Assembly (NCBI GenBank): GCA_030826265.1 | Contig: JAPJOH010000005.1 | Location: forward strand, 42,216 to 106,215 | Direction: 5' to 3' | DNA: 64,000 nt | Origin: Collinsella aerofaciens | GTDB taxonomy: Bacteria; Actinomycetota; Coriobacteriia; Coriobacteriales; Coriobacteriaceae | In this document: positions 8,311 through 16,341 of the stretch, one piece after another | Layout: each line of letters opens with the position of its first letter | How positions within the stretch are numbered: the stretch's first letter is position 1 | The notes under the pieces: model-generated | Told to the model about the DNA's origin: nothing | What the model saw: the letters and a program-made list of their open reading frames with translations, nothing else | Database searches by the model: none | Translations under genes and position numbers: made by a program

Positions 8311-8853
8311 ATGGACGACCTCGAAAAAGTTGAAACCATCCGCACCAAGTGCAACGTGAGTTACACCGATGCCAAGGCGGCGCTCGACGCTGCCGACGGC
8401 AACGTTTTGGATGCCATCATTTGGCTCGAGTCGCAGGGCAAGACCCAGACCACGTCGGCGCATGCCGCCACCGAGTCCGCGCCGGTCGACGAGCCCTCGG
8501 CCGAGATGGTTGCCGCGCAGGCCGCCTACGAAAAGTCGAGCGAAAAGACCGACTTCTCCAAGAAGATGGACAGCGTGTGGGAGTACCTCAAAAAGCTCTT
8601 CCGCCTGAGCTTGGACACCAAGTTTATCGCCACGCGCCGCGACGCCATCATCCTCAACATCCCCATCCTGATTCCCATCATCGCTCTGTTTGCCTGGGGC
8701 GCCACGATCTGGCTGATGCTTATTGGCCTGTTCTTTGGCATGCGTTACCGCATCGATAGCGACGGCGACGTGCCCGGCAGCATCAACAACCTTATGAATC
8801 ACGCCGCCGACGCCGCGGACGGCATCAAGCAAAATCTGAACGACGACAAGTAA
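8311..8853 (+). CDS. DUF4342 domain membrane protein
   Basis: A 180-residue protein. Residues 1-45 form a UBA/EF-Ts-N-like helical domain (SYTDAKAALDAADGNVLDAI) as found in DUF4342 proteins. A charged linker follows, then a pair of closely spaced hydrophobic stretches around IILNIPILIPIIALFAWGAT and IWLMLIGLFFG. The tail is short and acidic/polar. AAAGGACAGGTC precedes the ATG. It lies 18 bases before the response regulator and is probably cotranscribed with the two-component system, which suggests a link to envelope sensing. The molecular function is unknown. Confidence 0.78.
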   Translation: MDDLEKVETIRTKCNVSYTDAKAALDAADGNVLDAIIWLESQGKTQTTSAHAATESAPVDEPSAEMVAAQAAYEKSSEKTDFSKKMDSVWEYLKKLFRLSLDTKFIATRRDAIILNIPILIPIIALFAWGATIWLMLIGLFFGMRYRIDSDGDVPGSINNLMNHAADAADGIKQNLNDDK

Positions 8854-8871
8854 TCGCAGACGGGGGCACGC

Positions 8872-9654
8872 ATGGCACGAATCCTGATCGTAGAGGACGA
8901 GGAAAAAATCGCCCGCTTTGTGACACTCGAGCTGGAGCACGAGGGCTACCAGGTGGAGCACGCCGCGGACGGCCGCACCGCCGTGGACCTGGCGTTGGAG
9001 CGCGACTACGATCTGATTCTGCTCGATGTGCTGTTGCCGCAGCTCAACGGCATGGAGGTCCTGCGGCGCGTCCGCAAGCACAAGGATGTGCCGGTGATCA
9101 TGGTCACCGCGCGCGATGCCGTGATGGACAAGGTGGCCGGGCTCGATGCCGGCGCCGACGATTACCTGACCAAGCCGTTCGCGATTGAGGAGCTGTTCGC
9201 ACGGATCCGCGTGGCGTTGAAGCGCTCGGAGGCCGTGCGGGCGGCTTCGGGCGTTGGCGGCGCCTGGGCCAGGACGGGCACGGCGAGCGGCGCGGGTGTC
9301 GGCGCCGCTGCGGTGCCCCCAGCTGGCGGCTCAGCCCAAGCCGCCGCGCCCTCCCCCGCCACGCTCACCGTGGGCTCGGTCGCGCTCGATCCCGACCGCC
9401 GCGAAGTCACCGTCGCAGGCTCGCCCATCGCGCTCACGGCCCGCGAGTTCGACGTCCTCGCCCTGCTTATGACACATGCCAGCACCGTGCTCACACGCGA
9501 GCGCATCGCGCACGAGGCGCTGGGCTACGAGTACGTGGGCGACACCAACAACGTCGACGTGCACATCGCGCACCTGCGCGCCAAGATCGAGGACGCCGGC
9601 GGCGCCCGCATCATCCAGACCGTGCGCGGGGTGGGCTATGTCTGCCGCGCGTAA
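8872..9654 (+). CDS. OmpR/PhoB-family response regulator
   Basis: DNA-binding response regulator of 260 residues. The receiver domain (1-120) has the acidic pair ED at 8-9, the phosphoacceptor D52 in LLDVLLP and K101 in the DDYLTKPF motif. A long Ala/Pro/Gly-rich linker of about 45 residues (ASGVGGAWARTGTASG onward) joins it to a winged-helix output domain with LTAREFDVLALLMTH and NNVDVHIAHLRAKIE. The linker is longer than usual for this family. Its last 17 bases overlap the kinase gene, so the two are translationally coupled. It should be phosphorylated by that kinase. Confidence 0.94.
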   Translation: MARILIVEDEEKIARFVTLELEHEGYQVEHAADGRTAVDLALERDYDLILLDVLLPQLNGMEVLRRVRKHKDVPVIMVTARDAVMDKVAGLDAGADDYLTKPFAIEELFARIRVALKRSEAVRAASGVGGAWARTGTASGAGVGAAAVPPAGGSAQAAAPSPATLTVGSVALDPDRREVTVAGSPIALTAREFDVLALLMTHASTVLTRERIAHEALGYEYVGDTNNVDVHIAHLRAKIEDAGGARIIQTVRGVGYVCRA

Positions 9655-10933
9655 CGCCGAGGCCAAGCGCGTCACATCCATCGCCCGCGCCATCAACTGG
9701 AGCTATATGTGGCGCCGCTTGATGAGCTATGTCTGGCTCGATCTGCTGCTGTTGGTTATTGCGGCGGCGATCCTCGTCTATGGATACAACCAGACGCTGC
9801 CCGACGGCGCGTTTACCGCAGGCTGGATTCCCAGCGCCACCGTTCACGGCATGTCGCTGACGCCCGCACGCGGCTGGAACCCGACCACACTCACCTATAC
9901 CGTCGAGCTTGCGCGCACCACCAAGACCTTCCCCCTCGCGCAGGACCTCATCGCGCTATGGCCTCTCTACCTTATCGTTGTGGGTTGGCAGGTCATCAGC
10001 GTGCTCAACATGCTCGGCGGCGCCCGCCGCGTGCGCCGCACCATGGCGCCGCTCAACGATCTGGCCCTGCGCGTGGACGAACTCGGCCGCATGCAGCTCT
10101 CCGGCGGCAAGATGGAAACGCTGGAGCAGGCCATCGAGCGCGCAAGCGTCGACTCGCCGAGCGTCACCACCGGCGACGCCGACCTGGCAAGCATCGAGGT
10201 CGCACTCAACCGCCTGCTGCGCCAGATGCAAGAGGCCAAGCTGCAGCAGATGCGCTTTGTCAACGATGCAAGCCACGAGCTGCGCACGCCCATCGCGGTG
10301 ATTCAGGGCTACGTTAACATGCTCGACCGCTGGGGCAAAGACGACCCGGACGTGCTGGCGGAATCTATCGCATCCCTCAAGACCGAAAGCGAGCACATGC
10401 AGGAGCTCGTAGAGCAGCTGCTGTTTTTGGCGCGCGGCGATGCCGGACGCACGGTCCTGCGGCGTGCGGATACCAACCTGGCCGCACTGGTCGGCGAGGT
10501 ATGCGAGGAATCGCAGATGATCGATGCCGCGCACACGTATCGGCTGGCCTTTGACGCTGCGCTTGTCAGCGACCCGCGTTGCGACGCGCCCGTCGACGTG
10601 GCGCTCGTGAAGCAGGCTCTGCGCGTGATCGTGCAAAACGCCGCCAAGTACTCGGATGCGGGAACGACCGTCACATTTGGCGTAGCGCCCGATGTAGGCA
10701 CGGGCACGATCGATTTAGCCGTTGAGGACGAGGGCATCGGCATGAACCAGGAATCCGCAGCTCACGCGTTTGAACGGTTCTACCGTGCCGACAACGCACG
10801 CGATGCCGGCGCGCAGGGCTCGGGTCTGGGGCTTGCCATTGCCAAGTGGATCGTCGATAGCCATGGTGGTGTCATTGGCGTGACTTCAGTCGAGGGCGTC
10901 GGCAGCCGCTTTACGATTCGCCTACCGCGCTAG
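9638..10933 (+). CDS. Sensor histidine kinase
   Basis: Membrane sensor kinase of 431 residues. Two transmembrane helices (near YVWLDLLLLVIAAAILVYG and LIALWPLYLIVVGWQVISV) flank an extracytoplasmic loop of roughly 80 residues. A HAMP-like segment follows, then the H box NDASHELRTPIAVIQGY, the N box QALRVIVQNAAKYSD, and the G boxes DEGIGMN and GSGLGLAIAKW. The start is the ATG at 9638 inside the end of the response regulator, with GGGGTGG just before it; longer reading would run through the regulator. The signal sensed is unknown. Its partner is the upstream OmpR-type regulator. Confidence 0.93.
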   Translation: MSAARNAEAKRVTSIARAINWSYMWRRLMSYVWLDLLLLVIAAAILVYGYNQTLPDGAFTAGWIPSATVHGMSLTPARGWNPTTLTYTVELARTTKTFPLAQDLIALWPLYLIVVGWQVISVLNMLGGARRVRRTMAPLNDLALRVDELGRMQLSGGKMETLEQAIERASVDSPSVTTGDADLASIEVALNRLLRQMQEAKLQQMRFVNDASHELRTPIAVIQGYVNMLDRWGKDDPDVLAESIASLKTESEHMQELVEQLLFLARGDAGRTVLRRADTNLAALVGEVCEESQMIDAAHTYRLAFDAALVSDPRCDAPVDVALVKQALRVIVQNAAKYSDAGTTVTFGVAPDVGTGTIDLAVEDEGIGMNQESAAHAFERFYRADNARDAGAQGSGLGLAIAKWIVDSHGGVIGVTSVEGVGSRFTIRLPR

Positions 10934-10952
10934 GAAGCCCCTCGGCATAAAT

Positions 10953-10986
10953 AAAGGGATAGGGCCACACGGCCCTATCCCTTTTT
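10953..10986. terminator. Bidirectional intrinsic terminator
   Basis: AAAGGGATAGGGCC, ACAC, GGCCCTATCCCTTTTT forms a 14-bp stem with T-runs on both strands. It lies between the convergent kinase and VOC genes. Confidence 0.92.
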
Positions 10987-11008
10987 GCTAGCTATGGCAG
11001 CTTGTGCA

Positions 11009-11383
11009 CTACTCGCGGCACAGATGCACGGCGAAGCCGGCGAACTCGCGCTTAAAGTACACGAGCTTGGTGCCGCCGTCGGGCAGCAGCACGCGCGACT
11101 CCTCGTTGACCTCGAGCCCGCGCTCGGCAAACCACTTCTCGGCCGCATCGATGTCGTTGACGGCAAAGCCAATGTGGCCCTTGGCGCCACGACCGTTCTG
11201 CTTCATGATCTCGACCAGCGAATCGTTAAAGTACGAAACGGGGGTCTCGATAACGGGCAGGCCCATCATCGTCGAGAACAGCTCCGCGATCTCCAAGGCA
11301 TCTGCCGGGTCGGTGGCGTTAATGCCCACATGGGCAACGCGCATGCCAAAGAGCTCGACCGGATTGGCGTTCTGCTCATTCAT
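11009..11383 (-). CDS. VOC-family (glyoxalase-fold) protein
   Basis: Small metal-dependent vicinal-oxygen-chelate fold protein of 124 residues. It shows paired beta-alpha-beta units typical of the fold: RVAHVGINATDPADALEIAE at the start and GHIGFAVNDIDAAEKWF in the middle, with conserved His and Glu positions for a metal. The ATG at 11383 is 11 bases after the PTS IIB stop, so the two are cotranscribed. This suggests a role in metabolism of the sugar handled by that PTS, or of a reactive by-product. The longer frame overlapping IIB is not real. The substrate is unknown. Confidence 0.78.
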   Translation of the reverse strand: MNEQNANPVELFGMRVAHVGINATDPADALEIAELFSTMMGLPVIETPVSYFNDSLVEIMKQNGRGAKGHIGFAVNDIDAAEKWFAERGLEVNEESRVLLPDGGTKLVYFKREFAGFAVHLCRE

Positions 11384-11394
11384 ACAGGCAGCGC

Positions 11395-11682
11395 CTACTG
11401 AGCCATAACGTCGAGAACGGCCTTCTCGGCAGCGACGCGGTTCATGCCGGTCATGAAGGGCACGCCGCTCACGTACGGGCAGGTGAGGCCCTCGGGGGCA
11501 ACGGTGGTGGCGATCAGCAGGTCGGCGCCCTCGTCGCAAGCGTCCTTGGCCTCGGAGATGGCGCACTGCACGATCTCATACTTGCCGGCATAACCGTTGG
11601 CGTCGAGCATGGTGGCGACCTTCTGGGCAACGAGCGTGGAAGTAGCAGCGCCAGCACCGCAAGCCAAAACGATCTTCTTCAT
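11395..11682 (-). CDS. PTS EIIB component, galactitol/GatB type
   Basis: Phosphotransferase-system IIB domain as a free 95-residue protein. The phosphorylated cysteine is C8 in LACGAGAATSTLVAQK, a loop typical of the galactitol/fructose-like (GatB) IIB fold. It accepts phosphate from a IIA and passes it to the incoming sugar bound to IIC. No IIA or IIC gene is nearby, so its partners are encoded elsewhere or it has a regulatory role. GGGAGA precedes the ATG. A CTTTAGGTAA stretch upstream resembles half of the cstA promoter palindrome. Confidence 0.85.
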   Translation of the reverse strand: MKKIVLACGAGAATSTLVAQKVATMLDANGYAGKYEIVQCAISEAKDACDEGADLLIATTVAPEGLTCPYVSGVPFMTGMNRVAAEKAVLDVMAQ

Positions 11683-11784
11683 AGGTAATATCTCCCTTCA
11701 TGGTTTACTTTAGGTAAGTGTACCGCAGCGAGCGATGGCACTCAGCCTCGATGAGCTTTTATGCTAGTTTGCTTGCGCGCTGCG

Positions 11785-11790
11785 TATAAT
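11785..11790 (+). promoter_or_regulatory. Consensus -10 upstream of the TPR-like gene
   Basis: A perfect TATAAT lies 55 bases before the ATG at 11846. No convincing -35 is seen at 16-18 bases. Confidence 0.4.
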
Positions 11791-11845
11791 ACATCTAGTA
11801 CGTGTTGTCATACCGCTTGTTTTACGAGCGACTAAGGACCCTAAT

Positions 11846-12469
11846 ATGCCCGATTCCCGCACACTCTGGACCGCCGTCGTTATCATCTGCATCGCCGTGT
11901 CGATGTTCTTTAGCGTCAAAAAACGCACCACGTTTAAGCGCCTGCAGCAGCTTATGGCTGCCAAGCAGTGGGACGAGTTCGATCGTTTGCTCGACGGCAA
12001 ACTCACCAGCATGCTGTACCCGCGCTACAACCGCGACTACCTGCGTCTGAACTCCTATCTGCTGCGCGAGGACCACGAGCGCGCCGATGAGATGTTCGAT
12101 TTGCTGCTGGGTCTCAACCTCCCCAAGATGCAGCGCGTCGACCTGGTGATCAAAGCCTTTAACTACTATGTTGGCCAGGAGGACCGCAAAAAGTCCAAGG
12201 AGCTGCTGCACGAGATCAAGGGCTTTGAGGGCGGTCAGGCCGAGGCAGTCGCGCGCGAATGCCAACTGATGTACGACACGATGATCCTCAAGCGCCACAA
12301 CGACATTCCCGAGCTGGAGCGCATGCTCGAGGAGGCCGGCGACGATAAGGTTAAGGGTTGCCGCTTGGAGTACCTGTTGGCCCTACAGTACAAGAACAAA
12401 GGCGACGAAGCCAAGTTCCAGGAGTTCCTGGAGAAGTCGGGCCAACACTCGATGGCCGTCAACGCGTAA
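11846..12469 (+). CDS. Membrane-anchored helical-repeat hypothetical protein
   Basis: A 207-residue protein of unknown function. One N-terminal transmembrane helix (TLWTAVVIICIAVSMFFSV) is followed by a cytoplasmic part made almost entirely of paired helices that read like TPR or SEL1-like repeats: MAAKQWDEFDRLLDGKLT, REDHERADEMFDLLLGLN and ERMLEEAGDDKVKGCR. AAGGACC precedes the ATG. It ends 31 bases before tRNA-Leu, so the tRNA may be read from the same or its own promoter. It probably serves as a scaffold in protein-protein contacts. Confidence 0.7.
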   Translation: MPDSRTLWTAVVIICIAVSMFFSVKKRTTFKRLQQLMAAKQWDEFDRLLDGKLTSMLYPRYNRDYLRLNSYLLREDHERADEMFDLLLGLNLPKMQRVDLVIKAFNYYVGQEDRKKSKELLHEIKGFEGGQAEAVARECQLMYDTMILKRHNDIPELERMLEEAGDDKVKGCRLEYLLALQYKNKGDEAKFQEFLEKSGQHSMAVNA

Positions 12470-12500
12470 CGGACGGCTTGTGCTAGACTTCTAGTCTCAC

Positions 12501-12585
12501 GGGGGCGTGGCGGAATTGGCATACGCAGGAGACTTAAAATCTCTCGCCGCAAGGATTGTGGGTTCGAGTCCCACCGCCCCTACCA
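12501..12585 (+). tRNA. tRNA-Leu (anticodon TAA)
   Basis: An 85-base tRNA. The acceptor stem GGGGGCG pairs with CGCCCCT (one G-T), and the anticodon loop CTTAAAA gives anticodon TAA. A long variable arm is present, as expected for leucine tRNAs, and the T arm has GTGGGTTCGAGTCCCAC. The 3' CCA is encoded at 12583-12585. TGCTAGACT just upstream looks like an extended -10. Confidence 0.96.
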
Positions 12586-12599
12586 TTTGGCTTTTACGG

Positions 12600-12634
12600 G
12601 CCCGTGCCCCTGGGGATGCGGGCTTGTTTCTTTT
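12600..12634 (+). terminator. Terminator after tRNA-Leu
   Basis: GCCCGTGCCCC, T, GGGGATGCGGGC forms an 11-bp hairpin with one mismatch, followed by TTGTTTCTTTT. Confidence 0.8.
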
Positions 12635-12640
12635 GGACGC

Positions 12641-12657
12641 CGGTGGGGCTCGAACCC
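12641..12657 (-). repeat. Inverted copy of the tRNA-Leu T arm
   Basis: CGGTGGGGCTCGAACCC is the reverse complement, with one mismatch, of the tRNA-Leu T arm at 12560-12576. Exactly 64 bases separate the two. The same arrangement with the same gap follows tRNA-Gln. Confidence 0.75.
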
Positions 12658-12762
12658 GCGAGGGGGCGAGCGTCAAGCGGACGCACAGCGTCCATAGCGA
12701 GCCGGCGAGGGCGCCAGCAGGCGACCGAAGCCGGTGCGGATTTGCGCAGCAAATACGCAGAC

Positions 12763-12831
12763 GTCCCACCGCCCCTACCATGTGATTGCTTGCGAGCTCG
12801 CATCCCTTTGAGATGCGGGCTCGTTTCTTTT
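12763..12831 (+). repeat. Duplicated tRNA-Leu 3' end plus second terminator
   Basis: The 19 bases 12763-12781 repeat 12568-12586, the last part of the tRNA gene including CCA, 195 bases downstream. They are followed by a second hairpin of the same kind (GAGCTCGCATC, then GATGCGGGCTC and GTTTCTTTT, 12794-12831). This is either a remnant of a second tRNA-Leu or an att-like scar. The gap 12586-12917 holds no protein gene. Confidence 0.75.
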
Positions 12832-12851
12832 GGATGCCGATACAGATGGTG

Positions 12852-12918
12852 AGTTGCGGTGGAATAGGGACTGTTTGGTGCCCGAAAGGGCGATTTTAGT
12901 CCGTATTTCACCGCAACT
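12852..12918. repeat. Inverted repeat, 21-bp arms, at the ppx 3' end
   Basis: 12852-12872 pairs with 12898-12918 with two mismatches around a small inner hairpin GCCCGAAAGGGC. The right arm touches the ppx stop codon. It lies between the tRNA region and ppx, which converge, so a termination role is possible. Confidence 0.8.
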
Positions 12919-13922
12919 TATTGGAGGGTGCTGAGGCTGGGGGTCCAGGCGATGGTGGGGGCTTTGCCGTCGAGGACTTCGTTGATGGTGGCGGCCATGC
13001 CAGCGAGCAGGCTGTTCTCGCTTACGGTGAGCGTCTGGTAGCCACCGGCTCGCATGAGTTCGCGGATCACCACGGCGCCGGCCAAGATTACGCCCGCGCG
13101 CTTGGGCTGCACGCCCGGCAGCGCGGCGATGCCATCCACGTCCAACACAGACATGCGCTCGATAGCGGCCGAGACCTGCTCCAGCGACAGCTCGCGTAGG
13201 TGCACAAAGCTCGAATCGTACGGTTCCAGCTCGTGGACCAGAGCCACCAGCGTAGTCACCGTGCCGCCCACCGCGACTAAGCGTTCGGCGCGCTCAAAGT
13301 CGACAGGCAGGCCCTCAAAATAGGCGGCGAACTGCTCGCCTGCCCACGCGACAGCGGCAGCAAGCTCGCCATCCGCGGGCGGCAACGCGGAGAAAAACCG
13401 CTCGGTCACGCGACGGCAGCCAATGTCCAGCGAGCGCGTGCCCTCCAGCGCAAAGATCCCGCGCTCCGGTGCGTACACGCCCGTCGCGAGCTCCGTAGAG
13501 CCGCCGCCCGAATCGGCGACGATGATGCGCTCGCCTGCAAAGTCGTGCGCTACGCCAAAAAACGTCAGGCGCGCCTCAACCTCGCCCGGAATCACCTGCG
13601 GTTCAAGCCCCAGCTCGTGCAGGCCGTCCAGCAGCAGGGCGGCGTTGGACGCATCGCGCGCGGCACTCGTGCACGTAGTGCAGACGCACACGGCCCCAAA
13701 GGCACGGGCCTCGTCCACAAACATGCGGCACGCAGCGAGCACACGCTCGACAGCCGCCTCGCAGAAGCGCCCCGTCGCGTCCACGCCCTCGCCCAGGTCG
13801 GTAATCTCGGTATGCTTGGACGATTCCACAATCGCTCCGCCCTCGACCTGGGCCAACACCAGTCGCGACGACACCGTTCCCAGGTCGATCGCGGCCACCT
13901 TATAGCGTTTGCAATTTGTCAT
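12918..13922 (-). CDS. ppx: Ppx/GppA family exopolyphosphatase
   Basis: Predicted exopolyphosphatase or pppGpp phosphatase of the ASKHA fold, 334 residues. It has the phosphate-binding loops AAIDLGTVSSRLVLAQ near the N-terminus (Val in place of the usual Asn) and IIVADSGGGSTELATG in the middle. A C-terminal GVQPKRAGVILAGAVVIREL motif is typical of the short actinobacterial Ppx type. GGAGGGGAG lies just before the ATG. It follows the DivIC-like gene by 20 bases, so the pair is an operon. Whether polyphosphate or pppGpp is the main substrate cannot be read from sequence. Confidence 0.88.
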   Translation of the reverse strand: MTNCKRYKVAAIDLGTVSSRLVLAQVEGGAIVESSKHTEITDLGEGVDATGRFCEAAVERVLAACRMFVDEARAFGAVCVCTTCTSAARDASNAALLLDGLHELGLEPQVIPGEVEARLTFFGVAHDFAGERIIVADSGGGSTELATGVYAPERGIFALEGTRSLDIGCRRVTERFFSALPPADGELAAAVAWAGEQFAAYFEGLPVDFERAERLVAVGGTVTTLVALVHELEPYDSSFVHLRELSLEQVSAAIERMSVLDVDGIAALPGVQPKRAGVILAGAVVIRELMRAGGYQTLTVSENSLLAGMAATINEVLDGKAPTIAWTPSLSTLQ

Positions 13923-13942
13923 TGCGGGCTCCCCTCCGGGCG

Positions 13943-14701
13943 CTATTTGCCGTTGGACACGACCGTCTGGCCCTCGACGCCGTTAAACCCAAACAGCATG
14001 TCGAGCGCCTGGATGTACCACGGCGCGTCCTTGCCGACTTCTTCGATTTCCTTGGCCACTTCGCTGGCATTCTTGGCGTTTGAGGACTTTTTGCTCGACG
14101 ACGAATCCGAATCCTCGTCCAGACCCTGCACTTCAATCCTCTTCTCGCCGGGCATCGCCATGCCCAGGTCCCGTGCCGAATCCTTAATTCCCTCTTCCGA
14201 GAACCACTTATCAGTGTCTTTTTTCATCTCATCATTGTATTGCTCGCGAATCTCGACCTGCTTGGCCAAGATGTCGCTCGAGCGTTTTGCCACGTACAGG
14301 TCGCGTACGGGAAAATACAGGCTCACGAGCGCCAGCGCCACCACGATACCGATAAACAGCGGACGCAGAGAGCCATGCGTAAAGTCATAGATCGCCTTGA
14401 CCACCGCGTTGTCGTTGGCGTAATGCATAAAGTCCGAGCCCGAAAGACGGCTCGAAGGTCTGCTCGATTTGTCGTGTGCCTGAGTCGAGGGACGCGACGC
14501 ATGCGATGAACGTGCCGGGCGCACCGGTCCATCTGTCGAAGTATTCACTTGAGCATTGGGGCGCGAGGTACTTGTCGGGCGCTGTGTGGAGCGGTCGACG
14601 CCGGCGTAGGCGGACCCACCGAGCTGCACCGTGCGCGCACGGCGAGGCGACGGCTCGCGCGAACCGGCGGAATAGTACCTGTTGTCGTAAATCTGATCCA
14701 T
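13943..14701 (-). CDS. Septum formation initiator (DivIC/FtsB-like)
   Basis: Probable bitopic cell-division protein of 252 residues. A long, basic, Ser/Thr/Arg-rich and probably disordered cytoplasmic N-terminus (residues 1 to about 105) precedes one transmembrane helix (LFIGIVVALALVSLYFPV). A short coiled coil follows (AKRSSDILAKQVEIREQYND), then the DivIC-type region KWFSEEGIKDSARDLGMAMP. The family is usually near 100-150 residues, so the N-terminal extension is notable. The ATG at 14701 has AAGG upstream. The position between eno and ppx is a common actinobacterial arrangement. It should join FtsL/FtsQ at the divisome. Confidence 0.82.
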   Translation of the reverse strand: MDQIYDNRYYSAGSREPSPRRARTVQLGGSAYAGVDRSTQRPTSTSRPNAQVNTSTDGPVRPARSSHASRPSTQAHDKSSRPSSRLSGSDFMHYANDNAVVKAIYDFTHGSLRPLFIGIVVALALVSLYFPVRDLYVAKRSSDILAKQVEIREQYNDEMKKDTDKWFSEEGIKDSARDLGMAMPGEKRIEVQGLDEDSDSSSSKKSSNAKNASEVAKEIEEVGKDAPWYIQALDMLFGFNGVEGQTVVSNGK

Positions 14702-14792
14702 GTGCGCCTTGTGCGGTTGAGGTTTGTTTGCGCTAAGTCCTTTAGTTATAGCACGAGTGCCCGCACCGCCTTCGCCAGCCTTTGCTCGACAT

Positions 14793-14824
14793 AAAAAAGG
14801 CGCTGAGCCATATGGCCCAGCGCC
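14793..14824 (-). terminator. Terminator of eno
   Basis: On the minus strand GGCGCTGGGCCATA pairs with TATGGCTCAGCGCC and is followed by TTTTTTATG. It ends the eno transcript before the DivIC gene. Confidence 0.88.
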
Positions 14825-14896
14825 CACAGCGCTTTGCGGCGTCCAGCCAAGACGGGGCGGAACCGAGTCAGCCTCCCCCTCGCCAAATTCGCCCGT

Positions 14897-16186
14897 TTAG
14901 CGAATGTTGTAGAACGCGGCCTTGCCGGCGTAGCGCGCGCTGCCCTCGAGCTCGTCCTCGATGCGGATGAGCTGGTTGTACTTGGCGATGCGGTCGCTGC
15001 GGCACGGGGCGCCCGACTTGATCTGGCCGGCGTTGACGCCCACGACCAGGTCGGCGATCGTGGAATCCTCGGTCTCGCCGGAGCGGTGGCTCACGATGCA
15101 AGCGTAACCGGCCTCCTTGGCGGTCTCGATGGCCTCGAGTGACTCGGTAAGCGTGCCGATCTGGTTGACCTTGACCAGGATCGCGTTGGCGGCACCCAGC
15201 TCGATGCCCTTCTTAAGGCGCTCGGTGTTGGTGACGAACAGGTCGTCGCCCACCAGCTGCACCTTGTTGCCAATGCGGCGGGTAAGCTCGACCCAGCCGT
15301 CCCAGTCCTCCTCGGCCATGCCGTCCTCGATGGAGATGATGGGGTAGGTGTCGACGAGCTTTTCCCAGTAATCGACCATCTGGGCGCTCGTGTACTCCAC
15401 GCCCTCGCCCTTGAGCTCGTACATGCCCGTCTCGGCGTTGTAGAACTCGGTCGAGGCCGGATCCATGGCGTACATAAAGTCGACGCCGGGCTTAAAGCCC
15501 GCCTTCTCGACGGCTTTGGTGATGTACTCGAACGGCTCGGCGTTGGTCTTGAGGTTGGGCGCGAAGCCGCCCTCGTCGCCTACGCCGCCGCCAAGTCCCG
15601 CCTCGTGCAGCACGCCCTTAAGGGTGTGGTAGACCTCGGCGCACCAGCGCAGGCCCTCGGCAAAGCTCGGGGCGCCCACCGGCATGATCATGAACTCCTG
15701 GAAGTCGACGTTGTTGTCGGCATGCACGCCGCCGTTGAGGATATTCATCATAGGTGTGGGCAGCAGGTGGGCGTTGACGCCACCCAGGTACTGGTACAGC
15801 GACAGGCCCGCCGACTCGGCAGCGGCGCGGGCAACGGCCAGCGACACGCCCAGGATGGCGTTGGCACCGAGCTTGGTCTTGTTGGGGGTACCGTCCGCGG
15901 CAATCAGCGCGGCATCGACGGCGCGCTGGTCGAAGGCATCGAGACCCACGACGGCGTTAGCGCACTCGTTGTTGACGTGCTCGACGGCCTGCGAGACACC
16001 CTTGCCCAGATAGCGGCCCTTGTCGCCGTCGCGCAGCTCACATGCCTCAAAGGCGCCGGTCGAAGCACCCGAAGGCACCATTGCGCGGCCAAAGCTGCCG
16101 TCCTCGAGCACGACCTCGACCTCGACGGTGGGATTGCCGCGGCTGTCGAGCACCTCGCGACCGTAGACGTCCAAAATGTCACTCAT
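14897..16186 (-). CDS. eno: Enolase
   Basis: Glycolytic enolase converting 2-phosphoglycerate to phosphoenolpyruvate, 429 residues, the usual bacterial length. The N-terminus is SDILDVYGREVLDSRGNPT. The catalytic and Mg-binding segments are present: FQEFMIMPVGAPSF, PIISIEDGMAEEDWDGW, QLVGDDLFVTNTERL and the signature ILVKVNQIGTLTES, then IVSHRSGETEDS. It is transcribed alone, with a strong terminator just after it and a 33-bp-arm palindrome in the gap upstream. Confidence 0.98.
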   Translation of the reverse strand: MSDILDVYGREVLDSRGNPTVEVEVVLEDGSFGRAMVPSGASTGAFEACELRDGDKGRYLGKGVSQAVEHVNNECANAVVGLDAFDQRAVDAALIAADGTPNKTKLGANAILGVSLAVARAAAESAGLSLYQYLGGVNAHLLPTPMMNILNGGVHADNNVDFQEFMIMPVGAPSFAEGLRWCAEVYHTLKGVLHEAGLGGGVGDEGGFAPNLKTNAEPFEYITKAVEKAGFKPGVDFMYAMDPASTEFYNAETGMYELKGEGVEYTSAQMVDYWEKLVDTYPIISIEDGMAEEDWDGWVELTRRIGNKVQLVGDDLFVTNTERLKKGIELGAANAILVKVNQIGTLTESLEAIETAKEAGYACIVSHRSGETEDSTIADLVVGVNAGQIKSGAPCRSDRIAKYNQLIRIEDELEGSARYAGKAAFYNIR

Positions 16187-16341
16187 GCTGTCTCCCTCTC
16201 ACTTGGAAACGTAGTTGATGCAAGCGACTGGCCGACCGTGCACCATCGGTGCGCCTCCGTAAGTTAGCCATGTCGCACTTTTGCATTATGCCCTAAGTTA
16301 ACCGAGGGATACACTTGTTTTTCGAAAAATACTGGAGAGTC

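Noticed and set aside
12497..12852. Small open frames around tRNA-Leu reading like GAVGLEPT or VGLEPARG
   Set aside because: They are translations of the tRNA T arm or its inverted copy, a well-known source of false proteins.
14834..15142. Plus-strand frame over the eno 3' end
   Set aside because: It is antisense to enolase, without ribosome site or family match.
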